35,657 bases of DNA from Lingula anatina (taxonomy: Eukaryota; Brachiopoda; Lingulata; Lingulida; Lingulidae), in the NCBI RefSeq assembly GCF_001039355.2, contig NW_019773555.1, forward strand, positions 50,309 to 85,965, in the 5' to 3' direction. The notes beneath the pieces are model-generated. The model did not search any database. It saw only the letters and a program-made list of their open reading frames with translations, and was not told the origin of the DNA. Shown in pieces: positions 1 through 11,508 of this stretch. The position numbers and the translations under genes were made by a program. Position 1 is the first letter of the stretch, and each line of letters starts with the position of its first letter.

Positions 1-15
1 CCCCCCCCCCCCCCC
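1..15. repeat. Poly-C run at window start
   Basis: Fifteen consecutive C bases, then AT-rich intronic sequence of the ZZEF1 gene. Simple sequence only. Confidence 0.8.
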
Positions 16-302
16 TGAAATTTTCTCAACGGATTTGCAATGATATAAAAAATGACATTTTTGAAGGAAAAAAGTCGGAATTCCGCCAAAAGACGGAAAA
101 ATCTCATGCCTGTTACAATGTCTGTCACCAAATAATTAATGTGACTGTGATATTGTAGTGGCCTGCTTACAAGGACTTTAGCAAGACACCAACAGTTCAC
201 ATTTTACTCAGGTTAACAATCAATGATCAGCTTAAACAGCTATAAACATTTTCCTGGATAAATCTTAATTTTTTATTGCTATCCCAGCGCAATCAAACAA
301 AC

Positions 303-1038
303 CTGCCATATCAAAGTCTTTCCACGTATTTTTACTGTTTCCTGAAAAAACATGTTTGTCCTGCTTGTAGTCGGCTGTTGATGCCATGACTACTTCATCA
401 GCATCTTCCTCTGTTGCACATCTATAAAACATGATATGAAGCTTCTGTGCAATAGAATAATATGCAAGGATTTCACAATCTTCCCAATTATGTTCCTTAT
501 ACTAACAAAACCATTAGCTCATCACAATATTTTTTTTACAAAATATTTTCCTATGTATAGCACAGACTCACAGTTTCTGCAGAAAAATCGTGATTTGGAA
601 GAATTCCAGGATTGAGTTCGAACATGTTTAGATTACTGACGATAAAAATGTTCAATAACCCTCTACACTGTGTGTGCTTTCTAATGTCTTGTTTTGTTCT
701 GTTGTATGTCTTGACATATCTACAAATGATGTTTGAAGATAATAATAGTTTATAATAATAAAATAATAATAAACAAATCCTGTACACTTCTGTTCTGCTA
801 TATTCTAATAAAGTGCTTCAGAATGAAGAAATGCCACTCACTTGCTATCAAATTTAATACTTAGAAAAGCTGCGCCTGGGATGTGAATTTTTTCCTCCAC
901 AGTTTTAGTTCCCTCATATGGATGCTCAGATTGCCTAACATTGGTTGCCATGGTAACTTCCTCCATGAATTGGCAGGCAGTACTGGCTATGGGAGGCAGG
1001 CAACTGGACTCACAGTGTTGAATAACGTTGTTAACAAC
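303..1038 (-). CDS. ZZEF1: ZZEF1 exons 842-1038 and 303-421 (window edge)
   Basis: Exon 842-1038 encodes a segment with TACQFMEEV, then SEHPYEGTKTVEEKIHIPGA and FLSIKFDSK. Exon 303-421 encodes CATEEDADEVVMASTADYKQ then HVFSGNSKNTWKDFDMA. The pair matches the PSD/galactose-binding-like segment of vertebrate ZZEF1 where IHIPGA is followed by LSIKFD and WKDFE. The last donor at 301-302 is in phase 1, so further C-terminal exons lie beyond base 1. Confidence 0.92.
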
Positions 1039-4000
1039 CTAGAAAAATTATATTTATATAATGAAATTTTATTCCAAGTTTGGCATGCAATTCATCAAAC
1101 TATAACATACATGTACGTGCGTCTTATTTTAAAAAATGTAAGGGAAAAATCAGAAGTCTGAAACAAATACCAGATAGTGATATTTTACACAAAAAATTGG
1201 GGAAGTTACTCTGGTGAAGATGTATCATAAGGATGTAAAAATGATTTCTGGAAAAAAGTATTCATTTCAGTTCACAGTATTTTCTTATTTTCGTGATTTG
1301 TTAATATGACATTCACTTTTTTTTTTCATTGTTTTTTATGGGTGGCCAAAAGGGCAAAAATTCATGTCGTCGATTCAGTTATGTTTCGTCGATTCACTGC
1401 CTTCCCATCGATTCAGTTTCAAGTTTAAACGACCCTGTCATAAATTCAGCATCTATTTTCGTCAATTCAATTGTCATACATTTCTTGTCAACGGTGTATT
1501 AAAACCAATGCTGTCACTATTTTCTTCGATCGTGTAACTATTCTCGTCAATCGTCAAACTATTTTCGTCGATCGTGTAACTTGGTTTTAATACACAGTAG
1601 ATGAGAAATGTTTGACAATTGAATTGACGAAAGTAGATGTTGAATTTATGACAGGATCGTTTAAACTCGAAACTGAATCGATGGGAAGGCAGTGAATCGA
1701 GGAAACATAACTGAATCGGCGACATGAATTTTTGCCCTTTTGGACGCCCATAGTTTTTGTTGAATCAAAGAGAATTCAATTATTTTGCTTTAAAAGCACC
1801 AGCATCATACTGCACCTTACCTTTCTGAATGTTTGCTTGCATTCTGACCTGTTCAGGAGGTCCAGAACACAAGGGATCTGGGCGTTGCTCCTGCAGCCTA
1901 GAAGGTCTGATGTGATTGGATACTCAAGTTGAGGCCAATCTGCCAGCAAAGACAACAGCACTTTCCTTGCCCAAAGAATTGACATGGCTAGATTTACCTA
2001 ATAGGGAGATTGTATTCTAGTGAAATTCAGAGCAAATGGTTTCATAATTGGGATATGAAATGATTCGGTGTAATTAAGATAAAACTCAAAGCTAAAATAT
2101 ACAGGATTCACCCTGAAATTTTGAAAGCTACAGATATACATGGCGTGTGCTTGTGTGTGTGCACAAATTATTAAGTTCAAAAGTATTTTCCTAAAGGACT
2201 GTGTGTGTGGAGTTTTAAACATACACACGTAATACATATACCAAAAATATATTCAAAATAATAAATGTGGTTTTCAAAAGAATATAAATATATACTTTTT
2301 TTAGATATTCCCTTGATCCTGTCTTTCCTTGGACTTCCAGTTCCTTTTTAAGAAGACTTGCACTCTTGCTCCTTCTCTGTTTCAACACATCAACCTCGGT
2401 ATCATTGTCTGTAGACTTGATAAGCTTTTGTGCGTCTTCTGAGGGCTCTTCTGTGGCTTTGTCAATAGTCCTGAAACAAAGGCAAGTTTTAACATTTAAT
2501 AACTTTCATAAAATTAATCATACTGGTTTCCCGATGGTTTCCGTGAATAGAAACGCTTGGACTTTCAAATATGCTTACCTTTTAACAGGTACAGCTAGAT
2601 CAATTTGCAGTATTCCAGCATCTATCGCCTTATCAGCCATCACTTCAGATGCTACAGCTTTAACACCACTTTCCCTGAAAAATAAAATCTTAAAATGAAA
2701 CTATTACCAGGGTTATATATTTTTAACAAATTGGTCTACTATAATATAATATGCTATAATATTTTGTTATATTACTTTTATAAGACGATCGGCATATTTT
2801 CTTCCTATGTATTTACTGCATTACTGCTATATACATTTCCTGCAGAATCACCAAGGTAAATTTACCACTTTTTGGCCAACTTCTTAATTCCTTCACTTGG
2901 GTTATAACTGTCTCCTTCAATGCTGAAGAGGAATTTACAGGAAAACAATTTAGAACTAAAAAAATTGATTAATATTTTCGAGAATACACATTCACATATT
3001 GAATATCAGATTTGGAAGGTACATCTACACTTGCTTTTTTTTCTTAAATCAATGTTTTTTGCAATAAAAATACCTTTTTGTGATAACAATGCATTTGTTG
3101 TGATTATGCTGCCAGGTTAGATTAGAAATTACCAGTGAAACAGCAATAAAAACATGAAAACAGAAGAAGAGGCCCTCTTGTAGAAAAGCACATGCACACT
3201 TTACAATATACATGCATAAACTATGTACTGGTATACCTATCTAGAGTAGTCTAAATCCATTGAACATTACTTACTTCTCCTGTACTGCCATCAGCAAGGC
3301 ATTCGTGTTCTGGCCATGCATGTCATAGATAGCTCTCAGGATGGGGATAGGGACATGGAAATGCTCATGGAGGGTCTGAAATAGTTTTTAACAAGTGCTA
3401 TGAATAATAATCCTTTTTCAGCATTGCTTGCACCAATACAAATAACATTTATTCACCTTTCATTCATCATAACTTTTTAAAAAGCAAAATTAAAATACTT
3501 AAAATATTTTGCTAAAGTGTACATAGCAAGAGTGAGTCCAAGGAATACAAACAGCATATTTGTAAAGATCTTACTTGGAAACACATTTTGGCAGGTTCAT
3601 CCAGTCCCTGCCATGGATCTCTGGGGTCTGAGGCAGCTGGCACAGGCACTGGGAGAGGTGCGGGGACATCAGTCTTTTCCTTGTCTTGTGTGTACAGCAT
3701 TAGAGAGAGGACCTGGAAGTGGAATATATTACACAATTATTGACTTTTGTGGAGGTCATTTAGACTTTAGTTACCACACAAGTAACTTTAGCCACTCGGG
3801 TTCCCTTTAAAATGAAAGACTTAGCAGAGATCCCAGACAACTTAACATAATTGGATCCTTTATAAACCTCAGAGGTATGCACAGATGCCTGTACTTTCAA
3901 ACCAGAAGCAATGACCCTTGATACAATTAGAAAAAAAAAACAGAAAACATATGTGGTTGCACATGTGTTTAAACAACCCTGACATACACTTCTGTAGTAA

Positions 4001-7000
4001 ACAAAAATGTCAACCCACCTCCAAATCTTTTAACAGCCATTGTTTGCTGAAACCTGTCCCCTGACTGGCCAACTGCACCAAGCACTGGATGACATCACTG
4101 GTGAACACCTCCTGGGATTGGCCATCTTGGAAGGATGGAGACTTCACCATTTGGAGCAAAGACTTGAGAGCAAGGGAAAGCACCCAGCTTTTCTCCACTG
4201 AGAGGCCATCTCCTGCACAATGAAAGATAGACATTAACCCTTCTAAAACCGAGGTCAACATTTTCACAATGTAATCGCAGGGGATAAATTGTTTTGATTT
4301 TTTTTTTTGGAAAAAGCTGAAATATTTTAACAAAATTAAATTTCGTTTCACAATTTTGATTCAAAATAATGATACACTGGTAAGCTACCTAGAAAACATT
4401 TCAGAGGCCAAAGTAAATATTAAAAATTTTTGGTCAGCTTGGGCCCTCAAAATACAGATTGAGTCACGACTGCACAAATAATATAATCCTAAAATTCACA
4501 GAGATACTTTATAATATTTCAGGTACATTTCAAATGCAAATAAATATTTGCTGCACATTTTGCTGTGCAATCCAGGTAAAAAATTGTACACACTCTGATA
4601 ACATATGCTAAAAAATACTGAAGATGAAGTTATAAAATCAACAAAGCAATTTCACTGCAATACATTAACCTTAGCTATACTGTGTAATGTAAAATATACT
4701 TATCCATGTTTAAAATAACACTTTATATTAGATTTATTCACATTATGTTATATTGTAAACGAATTACCCTTCTTGAACTTGATGATCAGATCTCTGACAA
4801 TACCAATGAAGGAGGAGATATGATGCATGTCCAGTACATTGATCTCATGACAAACACACTCAACATACTCATCCTTTAACTGAAAGTGAGACAAATACAA
4901 CAATTTTAAAATCTTTAACTTCTTGAGTTGCTTTTTTTGTTTTGGTGTGACATGTGAGAAAAATGTGAAAAAGAAAAAAATAAAACACTTAACATACCTT
5001 TCCTTTAAGTGGTAGTGAACAAACCTGTACAAAATTCAATAAACTTGAAGAGTAGCTTACTAGTTTTGATGAGATACATATGTGCAAAACATGTTTAAAA
5101 ACATACTAAACATACTCTTCTTCATATACATGTAGTAGTAAGGCTATTTATCACAAGAGTTTACAAAGTTTGACCTAGTTAATATGTGGTGTATTGAAAA
5201 CTTATCAAAGTTCCAAAATAATCTATAAAACTTACGGAGTGTCTTTTCCTGGACTTGGTATCTATCAGCAGTGTCATGTGTTTATCAGGGTAGTGTTTCA
5301 AGACAACTCCCAGCCTGGCCTCTGTGCCATTCTCATTGTACTTCACCTGGTTGCCTATTGAAAGCACCTGGAAATGGCGACATTCACATATATTTTAACC
5401 CTAAATTTCCTGTGAATGCTGTAACCCACAGAGCAGGCTTGAGGCTTTTTCACAGAGATAGAAAATCAAATAGAAAAGAACTTACGGATTATTGAAAATG
5501 TGAACATACATCATACACCCAAATGACATTCAGATAAAAAAGGATGTTTTTATTTTGAATGTGTTTGATGCTTTATGCTTCACGAATTCCCTGTAAATGT
5601 TTCCAAAATGCAGTGTAGTGAGGTTGAAGCAACTTAATTCAGTCCCCCCCCCCCTTTTTTAAATTTGCCTATTGAAAACTGTGGTAACTAAAAAAAAATC
5701 ATAAGGTTTTACTGGTCCAGATTTTGTTTTATTGGCATTTATTGGTGTGATGCTAATGTTGCAGACTGCAATTTATCACCAATACCTCAAAATATAAAGA
5801 TTTCATTCTTGATAAACTGCAGTGACAGGGGTAACATCTTACAATACAAAAATACACAAAATGTCTACTTTCCATATATATTGAATGGAAAAATAGTTTA
5901 CCTCTGGAAACCCAGCTATCACAAACAGGGCAAATATAGATGATAAATCCAGCACCTGAAATAGCAAACAAGGAACAATTTTACCACTGGTTGCAAACAA
6001 TTACTTAGATTGAACTGTAGTTATTTAAAGGATTCCTTATAGCTTGGATTCACGTTACACTTGAAACAATTCTACATATCCATTTTCATTCTTTTGTATT
6101 CAAATTTTCATTCTCCTATAAGCATAATATCCTTTATTCCAAACAGTTATCGTATGAAAGTAATTGCCAAAAATTCAGGTGGCTATGAAGTATATCAAAG
6201 AATGTATATGTGGCCTAATATTCAAGCTGGTCTCAATCTTTAGACCAAAAATATTTAGGATAAATAGGTTACTCATTTCAGGATTAATACTGTATTTAAT
6301 TAAACTAGCTGGTCTAGAACAACTGCCAACTCCTCTTTTAATGAAACACATGCCATATAACTGGTCCCACTACCTCTTTCTCCCTCAGACTCTGTATACT
6401 GTTGGTGATATGGCTGAGTAGGCTGTCTCTCCAGGCTACAGCATTGACCAGACCCTGGAGAATGTTAGCCATGGAACAGGCCCACTCCAGACCACTCCTG
6501 GAAATACAGTAGAATGACAATAACAATACAATACTGTACAATACAATACAATATAATACAAAAGTATATTTGACATCATGGATGATCAAAAACCTATACA
6601 TGTACAAATACTCAGTGTTACCTTTATGTTGCCTTTAATGCTGACTTTATCTAATGTTTGTAAGCCAGGTAACTATTGATAAGAATAACAACTGAAAACA
6701 TGGGAAATAATACTTTTCAAATAATAAGTACAGTAAATACAGATAATTGGTAACCCTGAATAATGTACAGAACTAGTGGATACTCCAGAGTACTATACAG
6801 TCTCCATTCCTACCTTTCCATGCAGGTTGCCCCAAATGAGAAGAGAAAGCTGACCGTCCTCTCTCCATCTGGACCCTTTAAGGCTGTCAGTTCTTCAGGG
6901 TCCATAGCTCCAGCCACGGCAGCATCAGCAATCTACCAGAACAATCACAAAATGCAAGTGTGAATTATTTTATATAGCCAAAGTGAGATTGGTTAAAAGC

Positions 7001-9261
7001 TAGCTGTCACTCAACTAACTGTACTCCAAATGTTTATATTTAATAATGACTGAAGAAAAATATGATTTAATTTTTTTTTAATTTTTGTAATGCTACATAC
7101 ATTTCAGGCCTTTCAAACTGTCTCATTTAAAAAAGAAGTTTTGGTATCAAACACCAAAATTAAGAATGGCAAGAAAGTATAATTAATATGAACTAAAATC
7201 AAATAACATTTAAACTTATTTTTATATTTCATCATACAACCTTCCATCCAAACTGAACCTGAGATGAAATCTTACCTTACAACTAGTGGATGAACTCTTC
7301 AACAGCTGAGCTATGAGTCCCATTGCCAGGTGTTGTGTACTGCTTTCATGGCCACTATCTCCCCTGAAAATGTTTTTCATTTTTTTTTACACAAATAAGA
7401 AGTTAAGAAGTTATGTATACGGCCGCTATTTTTTCTGAAACACTTTCACAATAATTGTTAAAAGATTCATAAGGAGTTGTAAGAACACTTAAGAGTTTTG
7501 CATGGATGATTTTTTTGTAACTACACTTTCATTTGTATCTTGTATTGAATTAAAACCCAAAAAGTCACCTTCCCAAACTTTTCCGGAGATAAAACTTTCA
7601 TTTATGCTAGTTACACATGAAACCACACACCCACAAGCACACCTGCTTGCACACTTAACAACGTAATTAAAAACAGGGCCTACTTTCCGATGGTGAACAG
7701 AAGTTTCAGAAACTCTTCTGTGTCAAAAGTGTTGATGACCACATCTGGAACCACCTGGAATTAAGCAAATCAATTCATTGAATGGGGGCAGCATTTTATA
7801 AGACTGATATTGATTTAAGTTTAATAAAACACAATANTTTCTTTTTTTTTCTTTTTTTGCAAATGAAAATTTATTAGAGTTATTTCTTTCCTGTTTTATT
7901 TGTTTGGTGATGAAAGGCTTTTTGGTGCTCTTTTTTTTTTTTTTACAAAACTTTTTGTTTTGGATAGATGTTTTTTTTTTATTTTATTTTATTTTTGAGA
8001 TATAAATTCTGAAAATATTACTACTTATGACAATAAAATATGGCTTGTATTTAATTCAATGCAGAAAATAAAGTTATTAACAAAAAAAAAAAAAATGAAT
8101 ATGATTCTATTAATATCATTTTGATAACAAAAGCAACATTACTTACATTTTACAAGAGGCAGAACAGAGACTCTGTGGGAACTGTCATGACTGCAAGAAA
8201 TATCACATAAAATCTGGGTTTATTTAAAGCTATGGATAATAAATGCTAATACATATACAAGAAACAAAATGTATGAGTACAAAATGTATATTGCATGTAT
8301 TCACTTCAAGATGATCTCTTTGTAACAAGAGAAATGCACTTCAGCACCCTAATCGTCAAAAGAAAAAAGTAATCACTCACCCTGGAGGATAAAGCTCTTT
8401 CTTATGGCAACCCAAGCACAAGTCAAAATCTTCACAGACGTCGCAGTGGATTCTCTGTCCCACTATGAAAGCCTGGCATTCATCACATTTGTACATCAGA
8501 TGGACTATATCATGGTCATCTGTGTGTTCCCCTGCTGGCTTCACTCCACCTGATATTGAAACATTATCCTTCAGAATGATGTATAACACCATAAATTGAA
8601 AATAACAAATTAAAGAGACATTATCGCTCTTATCTTGCTCTGGTGAATGACAAAATTGATAAGCTATGAATAGTATGGATATAATAATAAAAATACTACT
8701 ACTATTATATCAACTTTAAAAAAAATCACATGCAGATATGAAATGAAAAGTCAAAGGCACCTGCAAAACACGTAGCACAGAGGTCCATGTCTTGACACTG
8801 CAGACACCTGTAGCGTCGCCCTGGCAACGTTACACCACAACCATCACAACTGATCTCCACATCCAAAAGATCACAGAATCTAGCTACAAACATCTGCATG
8901 GCCTGAGGGATCAAAAAATTTGAAAATCATTATAAAGTACACTGTGGCCAAACATACTTTCTGAGCTACATTGATTTTACTGAGACTTATTATTTTAAAA
9001 GACGGTCAAGTCTGATGGGGTTGTCATCATTTTTGTTCAAGCAACTAAACCTCAATAAACAGTTGACAACTTGCATTTGTTTTTACATTGGGCAGAGTAA
9101 CAAAGTCGCTGTGAGTCTACTAAGCACGTCATATCCACATGAAAAAGAATAACTTATGAAACTAAGAGATACTGATTGATATTAGATTATATCTTTCAAA
9201 ATAACATTTTCTGCATATTCTGTATGAAAAAGAATAATTAAAAAGTCCAAATAAACTACTA

Positions 9262-9292
<31 letters not shown>

Positions 9293-9771
9293 ATACTTTT
9301 CTGTCTTCTTTGGAAGATTCTTGAGCAGTCTTGTACCAGGCACTGAAGCCAGTCTTGCATTCCTCCAGCCACTTCATACACTGTTCATACTCCTCCTGCT
9401 CCTGAGATTCATCAAACTCACTCAAGGATTTATCTCTAGTGGTTACACTTCCTGAAATTACAATGAAAATATTACTTAAGTCAAAACATAAATTAGTCAA
9501 CACCATAATGCCCTGTGCACTTGGGCGATTGTCTGTTATCATGCTACAGACTGGCAATTACATATTCACTTTGACATTCTTTGAAGGAAAAAAAAAGAAT
9601 TTTTGAAAGAAAATTTTGATTTTCACAAAGCAGTTATATACTTGAAACTTATTACTTGATAAGGAGAACAATAACATTCTCTAGATCATTATTTTGTAAG
9701 TGATTACCTTTGGCAATATTCATCAAGAGTTCTGGAATTTTCAGGTCCACCAAAAAGGCAAGATCATATGG
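303..9771 (-). CDS. ZZEF1: ZZEF1 orthologue, partial (21 exons placed)
   Basis: Large multi-exon gene read on the minus strand. Exons in transcription order: 9708-9771, 9297-9451, 8761-8902, 8381-8549, 8147-8190, then 7684-7754, 7276-7363, 6814-6932, 6374-6497, 5902-5955, 5236-5367, 4768-4879, 4019-4212, 3575-3712, 3275-3375, 2866-2922, 2579-2674, 2296-2470, 1821-1997, 842-1038, 303-421. All have GT-AG borders; together they give about 2.5 kb of coding sequence. Phase is continuous within each block and breaks only between 8147 and 7754. Two ZZ zinc fingers plus many blocks recalled from vertebrate ZZEF1 (e.g. GLEWACSMANIL, GTGFSKQWLLKDLE, RRSKSASLLKKEL) identify it. The vertebrate protein is about 2,960 residues with EF-hand and ZZ domains and has been reported to bind histone H3 tails through ZZ; that role here is inferred. 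The N-terminal EF-hand part and the extreme C-terminus are outside the window or in gaps. Confidence 0.93.
1337..1752. mobile_element. 416-bp foldback MITE in a ZZEF1 intron
   Basis: Two 171-bp inverted arms, 1337-1507 and 1582-1752, agree at about nine of ten positions by eye. The outer ends read TATGGGTGGCCAAAAGGGC and, from the other strand, TATGGGCGTCCAAAAGGGC. The 74-bp centre holds three imperfect ~21-bp repeats of the form CTATTTTCGTCGATCGTGTAA. GTTTTT at 1331-1336 and 1753-1758 could be a target-site duplication, but the flank is T-rich. It has no coding capacity, so it would be non-autonomous. It lies between exons 842-1038 and 1821-1997. Confidence 0.88.
1821..2922 (-). CDS. ZZEF1: ZZEF1 exons 2866-2922, 2579-2674, 2296-2470, 1821-1997
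   Basis: These encode IEGDSYNPSEGIKKLAKKW, then a segment ending LQIDLAVPVK, then an acidic stretch followed by RRSKSASLLKKELEVQ, then VNLAMSILWARKVLLSLLAD. Phases are 2/2, 2/2, 2/0 and 0/0. The acceptor for the last exon was chosen at 1998-1999 rather than the AG nine bases inside, because only that choice keeps the frame and gives the conserved VN-A block. Confidence 0.92.
3275..4212 (-). CDS. ZZEF1: ZZEF1 exons 4019-4212, 3575-3712, 3275-3375
   Basis: Exon 4019-4212 encodes SWVLSLALKSLLQMV and GTGFSKQWLLKDLE, two of the best conserved ZZEF1 blocks. Exon 3575-3712 encodes VLSLMLYTQDKEKT, a Pro/Val/Ala-rich linker (APLPVPVPAASDP), and then GLDEPAKMCFQ. Exon 3275-3375 encodes TLHEHFHVPIPILRAIYDM. 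Phases are 1/0, 0/0 and 0/2. The Pro-rich linker is probably disordered and lineage-specific. Confidence 0.93.
4768..5955 (-). CDS. ZZEF1: ZZEF1 exons 5902-5955, 5236-5367, 4768-4879
   Basis: The 54-base exon encodes VLDLSSIFALFVIAGFPE. The 132-base exon encodes VLSIGNQVKYNENGTEARLG and then a strand-rich segment with LLIDTKSRKRHS, matching the small beta-rich domain after the GFPQ block in vertebrate ZZEF1. The 112-base exon encodes LKDEYVECVCHEINVLDMHH and ends in phase 1. Confidence 0.9.
6374..7754 (-). CDS. ZZEF1: ZZEF1 exons 7684-7754, 7276-7363, 6814-6932, 6374-6497
   Basis: Four exons with phases 0/2, 2/0, 0/2 and 2/0. They encode in order VVINTFDTEEFLKLLFTIGK, GDSGHESSTQHLAMGLIAQL, an acidic/hydrophobic segment ending FLFSFGATCMER, and SGLEWACSMANILQGLVNAV followed by WRDSLLSHITN. 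The last block closely matches the tryptophan-containing helix block of vertebrate ZZEF1. All eight splice sites are canonical (e.g. GTAAGA, GTAGGA, GTAGTG donors). Confidence 0.92.
6503..6561. repeat. AATAC/ACAAT-rich low-complexity tract
   Basis: Imperfect pentanucleotide repeats (CAATA CAATA) directly beyond the acceptor of ZZEF1 exon 6374-6497, within the intron. Confidence 0.55.
7837..7837. other. Single N, probable collapsed gap inside ZZEF1
   Basis: The N lies in poly-T-rich sequence between ZZEF1 exons 8147-8190 and 7684-7754. Those exons do not join in phase, and a long segment of the conserved protein normally lies between them. A collapsed gap hiding exons is the simplest explanation. 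Confidence 0.7.
8147..8190 (-). CDS. ZZEF1: ZZEF1 short exon ending the second ZZ finger
   Basis: A 44-base exon with TTTCTTGCAG acceptor and GTAAGT donor, encoding HDSSHRVSVLPLVK after the split glycine codon. It supplies the histidines of ZZ finger 2. It ends in phase 1, which does not fit the next exon found (7684-7754, phase 0). At least one exon between them is therefore absent from this assembly. Confidence 0.8.
8381..8902 (-). CDS. ZZEF1: ZZEF1 tandem ZZ zinc fingers (exons 8761-8902, 8381-8549)
   Basis: The upper exon carries ISCDGCG, then YRCLQC and DLCATC: the cysteine pairs of a ZZ finger. Its closing histidines (GEHTDDHDIV) come from the next exon, so an intron splits the finger. 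The lower exon carries the second ZZ finger: YKCDECQ, HCDVCEDFDLCLGC, with the histidine pair completed by the exon at 8147-8190 (GHDSSHR). Two ZZ modules back to back are diagnostic of ZZEF1. Junction phases are 0, 1 and 2 and join without a stop. Confidence 0.95.
9262..9296. repeat. (AAAT)n microsatellite abutting a splice donor
   Basis: About eight tandem AAAT/TAAA units. On the minus strand the donor GTATTT of ZZEF1 exon 9297-9451 is continuous with the ATTT repeat, so the intron begins with the microsatellite. Confidence 0.9.
9297..9771 (-). CDS. ZZEF1: ZZEF1 exons at 9708-9771 and 9297-9451
   Basis: The first exon encodes a helical, hydrophobic segment (PYDLAFLVDLKIPELLMNIA) and ends in phase 1 with donor GTAATC. 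The second (phase 1 in, phase 0 out) encodes an acidic linker with SEFDESQEQEEYEQC followed by an aromatic stretch. Its donor GTATTT leads straight into an ATTT microsatellite. These exons sit just N-terminal to the first ZZ finger in the predicted protein. Confidence 0.88.
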
Positions 9772-9827
9772 CTGGAAAACAATGGATATGATTAGTGGGC
9801 CTTGAACAGAATCACTGAACTAATTAC

Positions 9828-9960
9828 AAACTGGATAAGATACTGATGGTCATCGAGAACTCCAAGCGCCACATATACTGTAGCCTTCATTGTAAGCTCT
9901 CCGTGAGTGAGATTAGCACATGATTGGAAAGGTTCTTCCACATGTAAATAATTATTAAAG
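9828..9960 (-). CDS. ZZEF1: Probable further upstream ZZEF1 exon
   Basis: On the minus strand a frame is open across this stretch and includes LTHGELTMKATVYVALGVLD. It ends in a GTAATT donor at 9826-9827 in phase 0, the phase the next exon (9708-9771, starting PYDLAFLVDLK) requires. The acceptor is unclear: several AG dinucleotides lie between about 9934 and 9975 and none has a good pyrimidine tract, so the upper edge is approximate. I do not recall the matching vertebrate segment well enough to confirm homology. It could instead be a chance open frame. Confidence 0.5.
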
Positions 9961-11473
9961 CTGGCTGATCTGGCTTATTGAGACTATCAGGTCCAATCTT
10001 TATTTTGGTCTTTTAAAAATTTCAAATCATTATGCAGTGCTCTCAGCATAAACTTATAAAATGGAATTTCCTATGGTTTCTCAAAAAACTATTAAAAAAT
10101 ANACTACGCATTAAAGGGACCAAAAAGTACGTTAAAGCGACACGTCGCTGGAGAGTCAAAACCAGGCCGAAAACTACCCTCTACGTATATATGCACGTGT
10201 GTTACGAATACACAAAAATTTTAGAAGTGTAGCACCTTGGTATGCCGTAAACTTCTGTTAAAAATTTATTCTTTGCTCTGCTGCAGTATCACTCAGGATG
10301 ATAACTGTACATATTGTAACGGACTTTGTATCAACATTTGTAAAATATTTTCAAGTAATTTTAAAAGTTTTATACAAATAATGCCTTCACTGTAATGTTA
10401 ACATTCTTTATTTTGCTGAAGTGCCTTGCTGGGGTAATATCATATTTTATGTATAAAAGTATATATGTAGCTAATTTAATCAAAATATGTTGTATTTACC
10501 AAATTCATATTGATTTACTTGGTTATAATGTTTTTAATTAGCCAATGGATTCTTTTTTGAGCTTGCATGTCATTCAGGGGTAATGACAATTTAACGGATA
10601 ATTGTACATTCTAATTTACTTTGAATTACTTAACCTGTAATTGTATCTAACTTAATTTTGATAAGAAAATGATTGTACTTACATATCGATATACTGGATA
10701 AATTCGTGTAATTTATTTCTATACGTTTTTATTTGTGCCACAGACAGTGTAACAGCATGTTTATTTCACTATTATGCAAATGTTTGTAGTATCTAAAGGG
10801 ATTTTATGTAGTTGACATTTTTTCGGATTTTCTTCGTTACTGTTATAGTGAGAAATAATGACAACGACGATCTGGAGCTTTCGAACGTTTATTCACTTAC
10901 TCTCTCTTTATACAACTCCAAAATATTTATACTCAATTTCTCCGTACTGATCACGCATTTACTTGTTTTCTTTTCCATTGTCTTTGCGTGATTACAAAAT
11001 ATTTTCTATTCGCATGTTGCAAGTCACCATGCAACATTTCCTTATTAGGTAATCTCTAAGAGACTTGTTTTCAATTAGATATATCTAAAATATTATTTGG
11101 ATTACTCATGCTTGGACCTTATCCAAAACTCAGTTATCATGTGATAAACAGTTGATCAAAATTAAAATATGAAATAAACCAATCACATGAACTGTTACTG
11201 ACTTTGACCTTTTCCATCTTTTTCTGACTTTAAAGACATCTTCTACACTTGTTGACTTTTGATGAAACCTAACTTACACTCAATAACTCTCTATCCGTTT
11301 ACTCTGTTGATTCCGCTTTAATCGTTATCTGTAATTAGTGAAAGTGTAAGTAATTTGCTTTACAACACTATTTAAACATCTTCATGTACTTCACAATGAT
11401 AGTCTATAGTCTAGACGTATACAAAATAATAAAAAAATTAAGTGGGTCGGTACATGTGGCTTTAGTACATATA

Positions 11474-11508
11474 GTACAGTACAGTACAGTACAGTACAGT
11501 ACAGTACA
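11474..11508. repeat. (AGTAC)7 microsatellite
   Basis: Seven tandem AGTAC units. Each unit contains the palindrome GTAC when chained. The run is flanked by ACATATAGT on the left and ACTATATGT on the right, which are reverse complements, so the locus can fold into a hairpin. Confidence 0.9.

Noticed and set aside
883-1161. 92-codon plus-strand open frame
   Set aside because: Antisense of the ZZEF1 exon 842-1038, whose minus-strand frame is conserved and spliced in phase.
1474-1725. Open frame with repeated TIDENS/TIEENS units
   Set aside because: It lies inside the foldback MITE and results from the central 21-bp repeats; no splice or start context.
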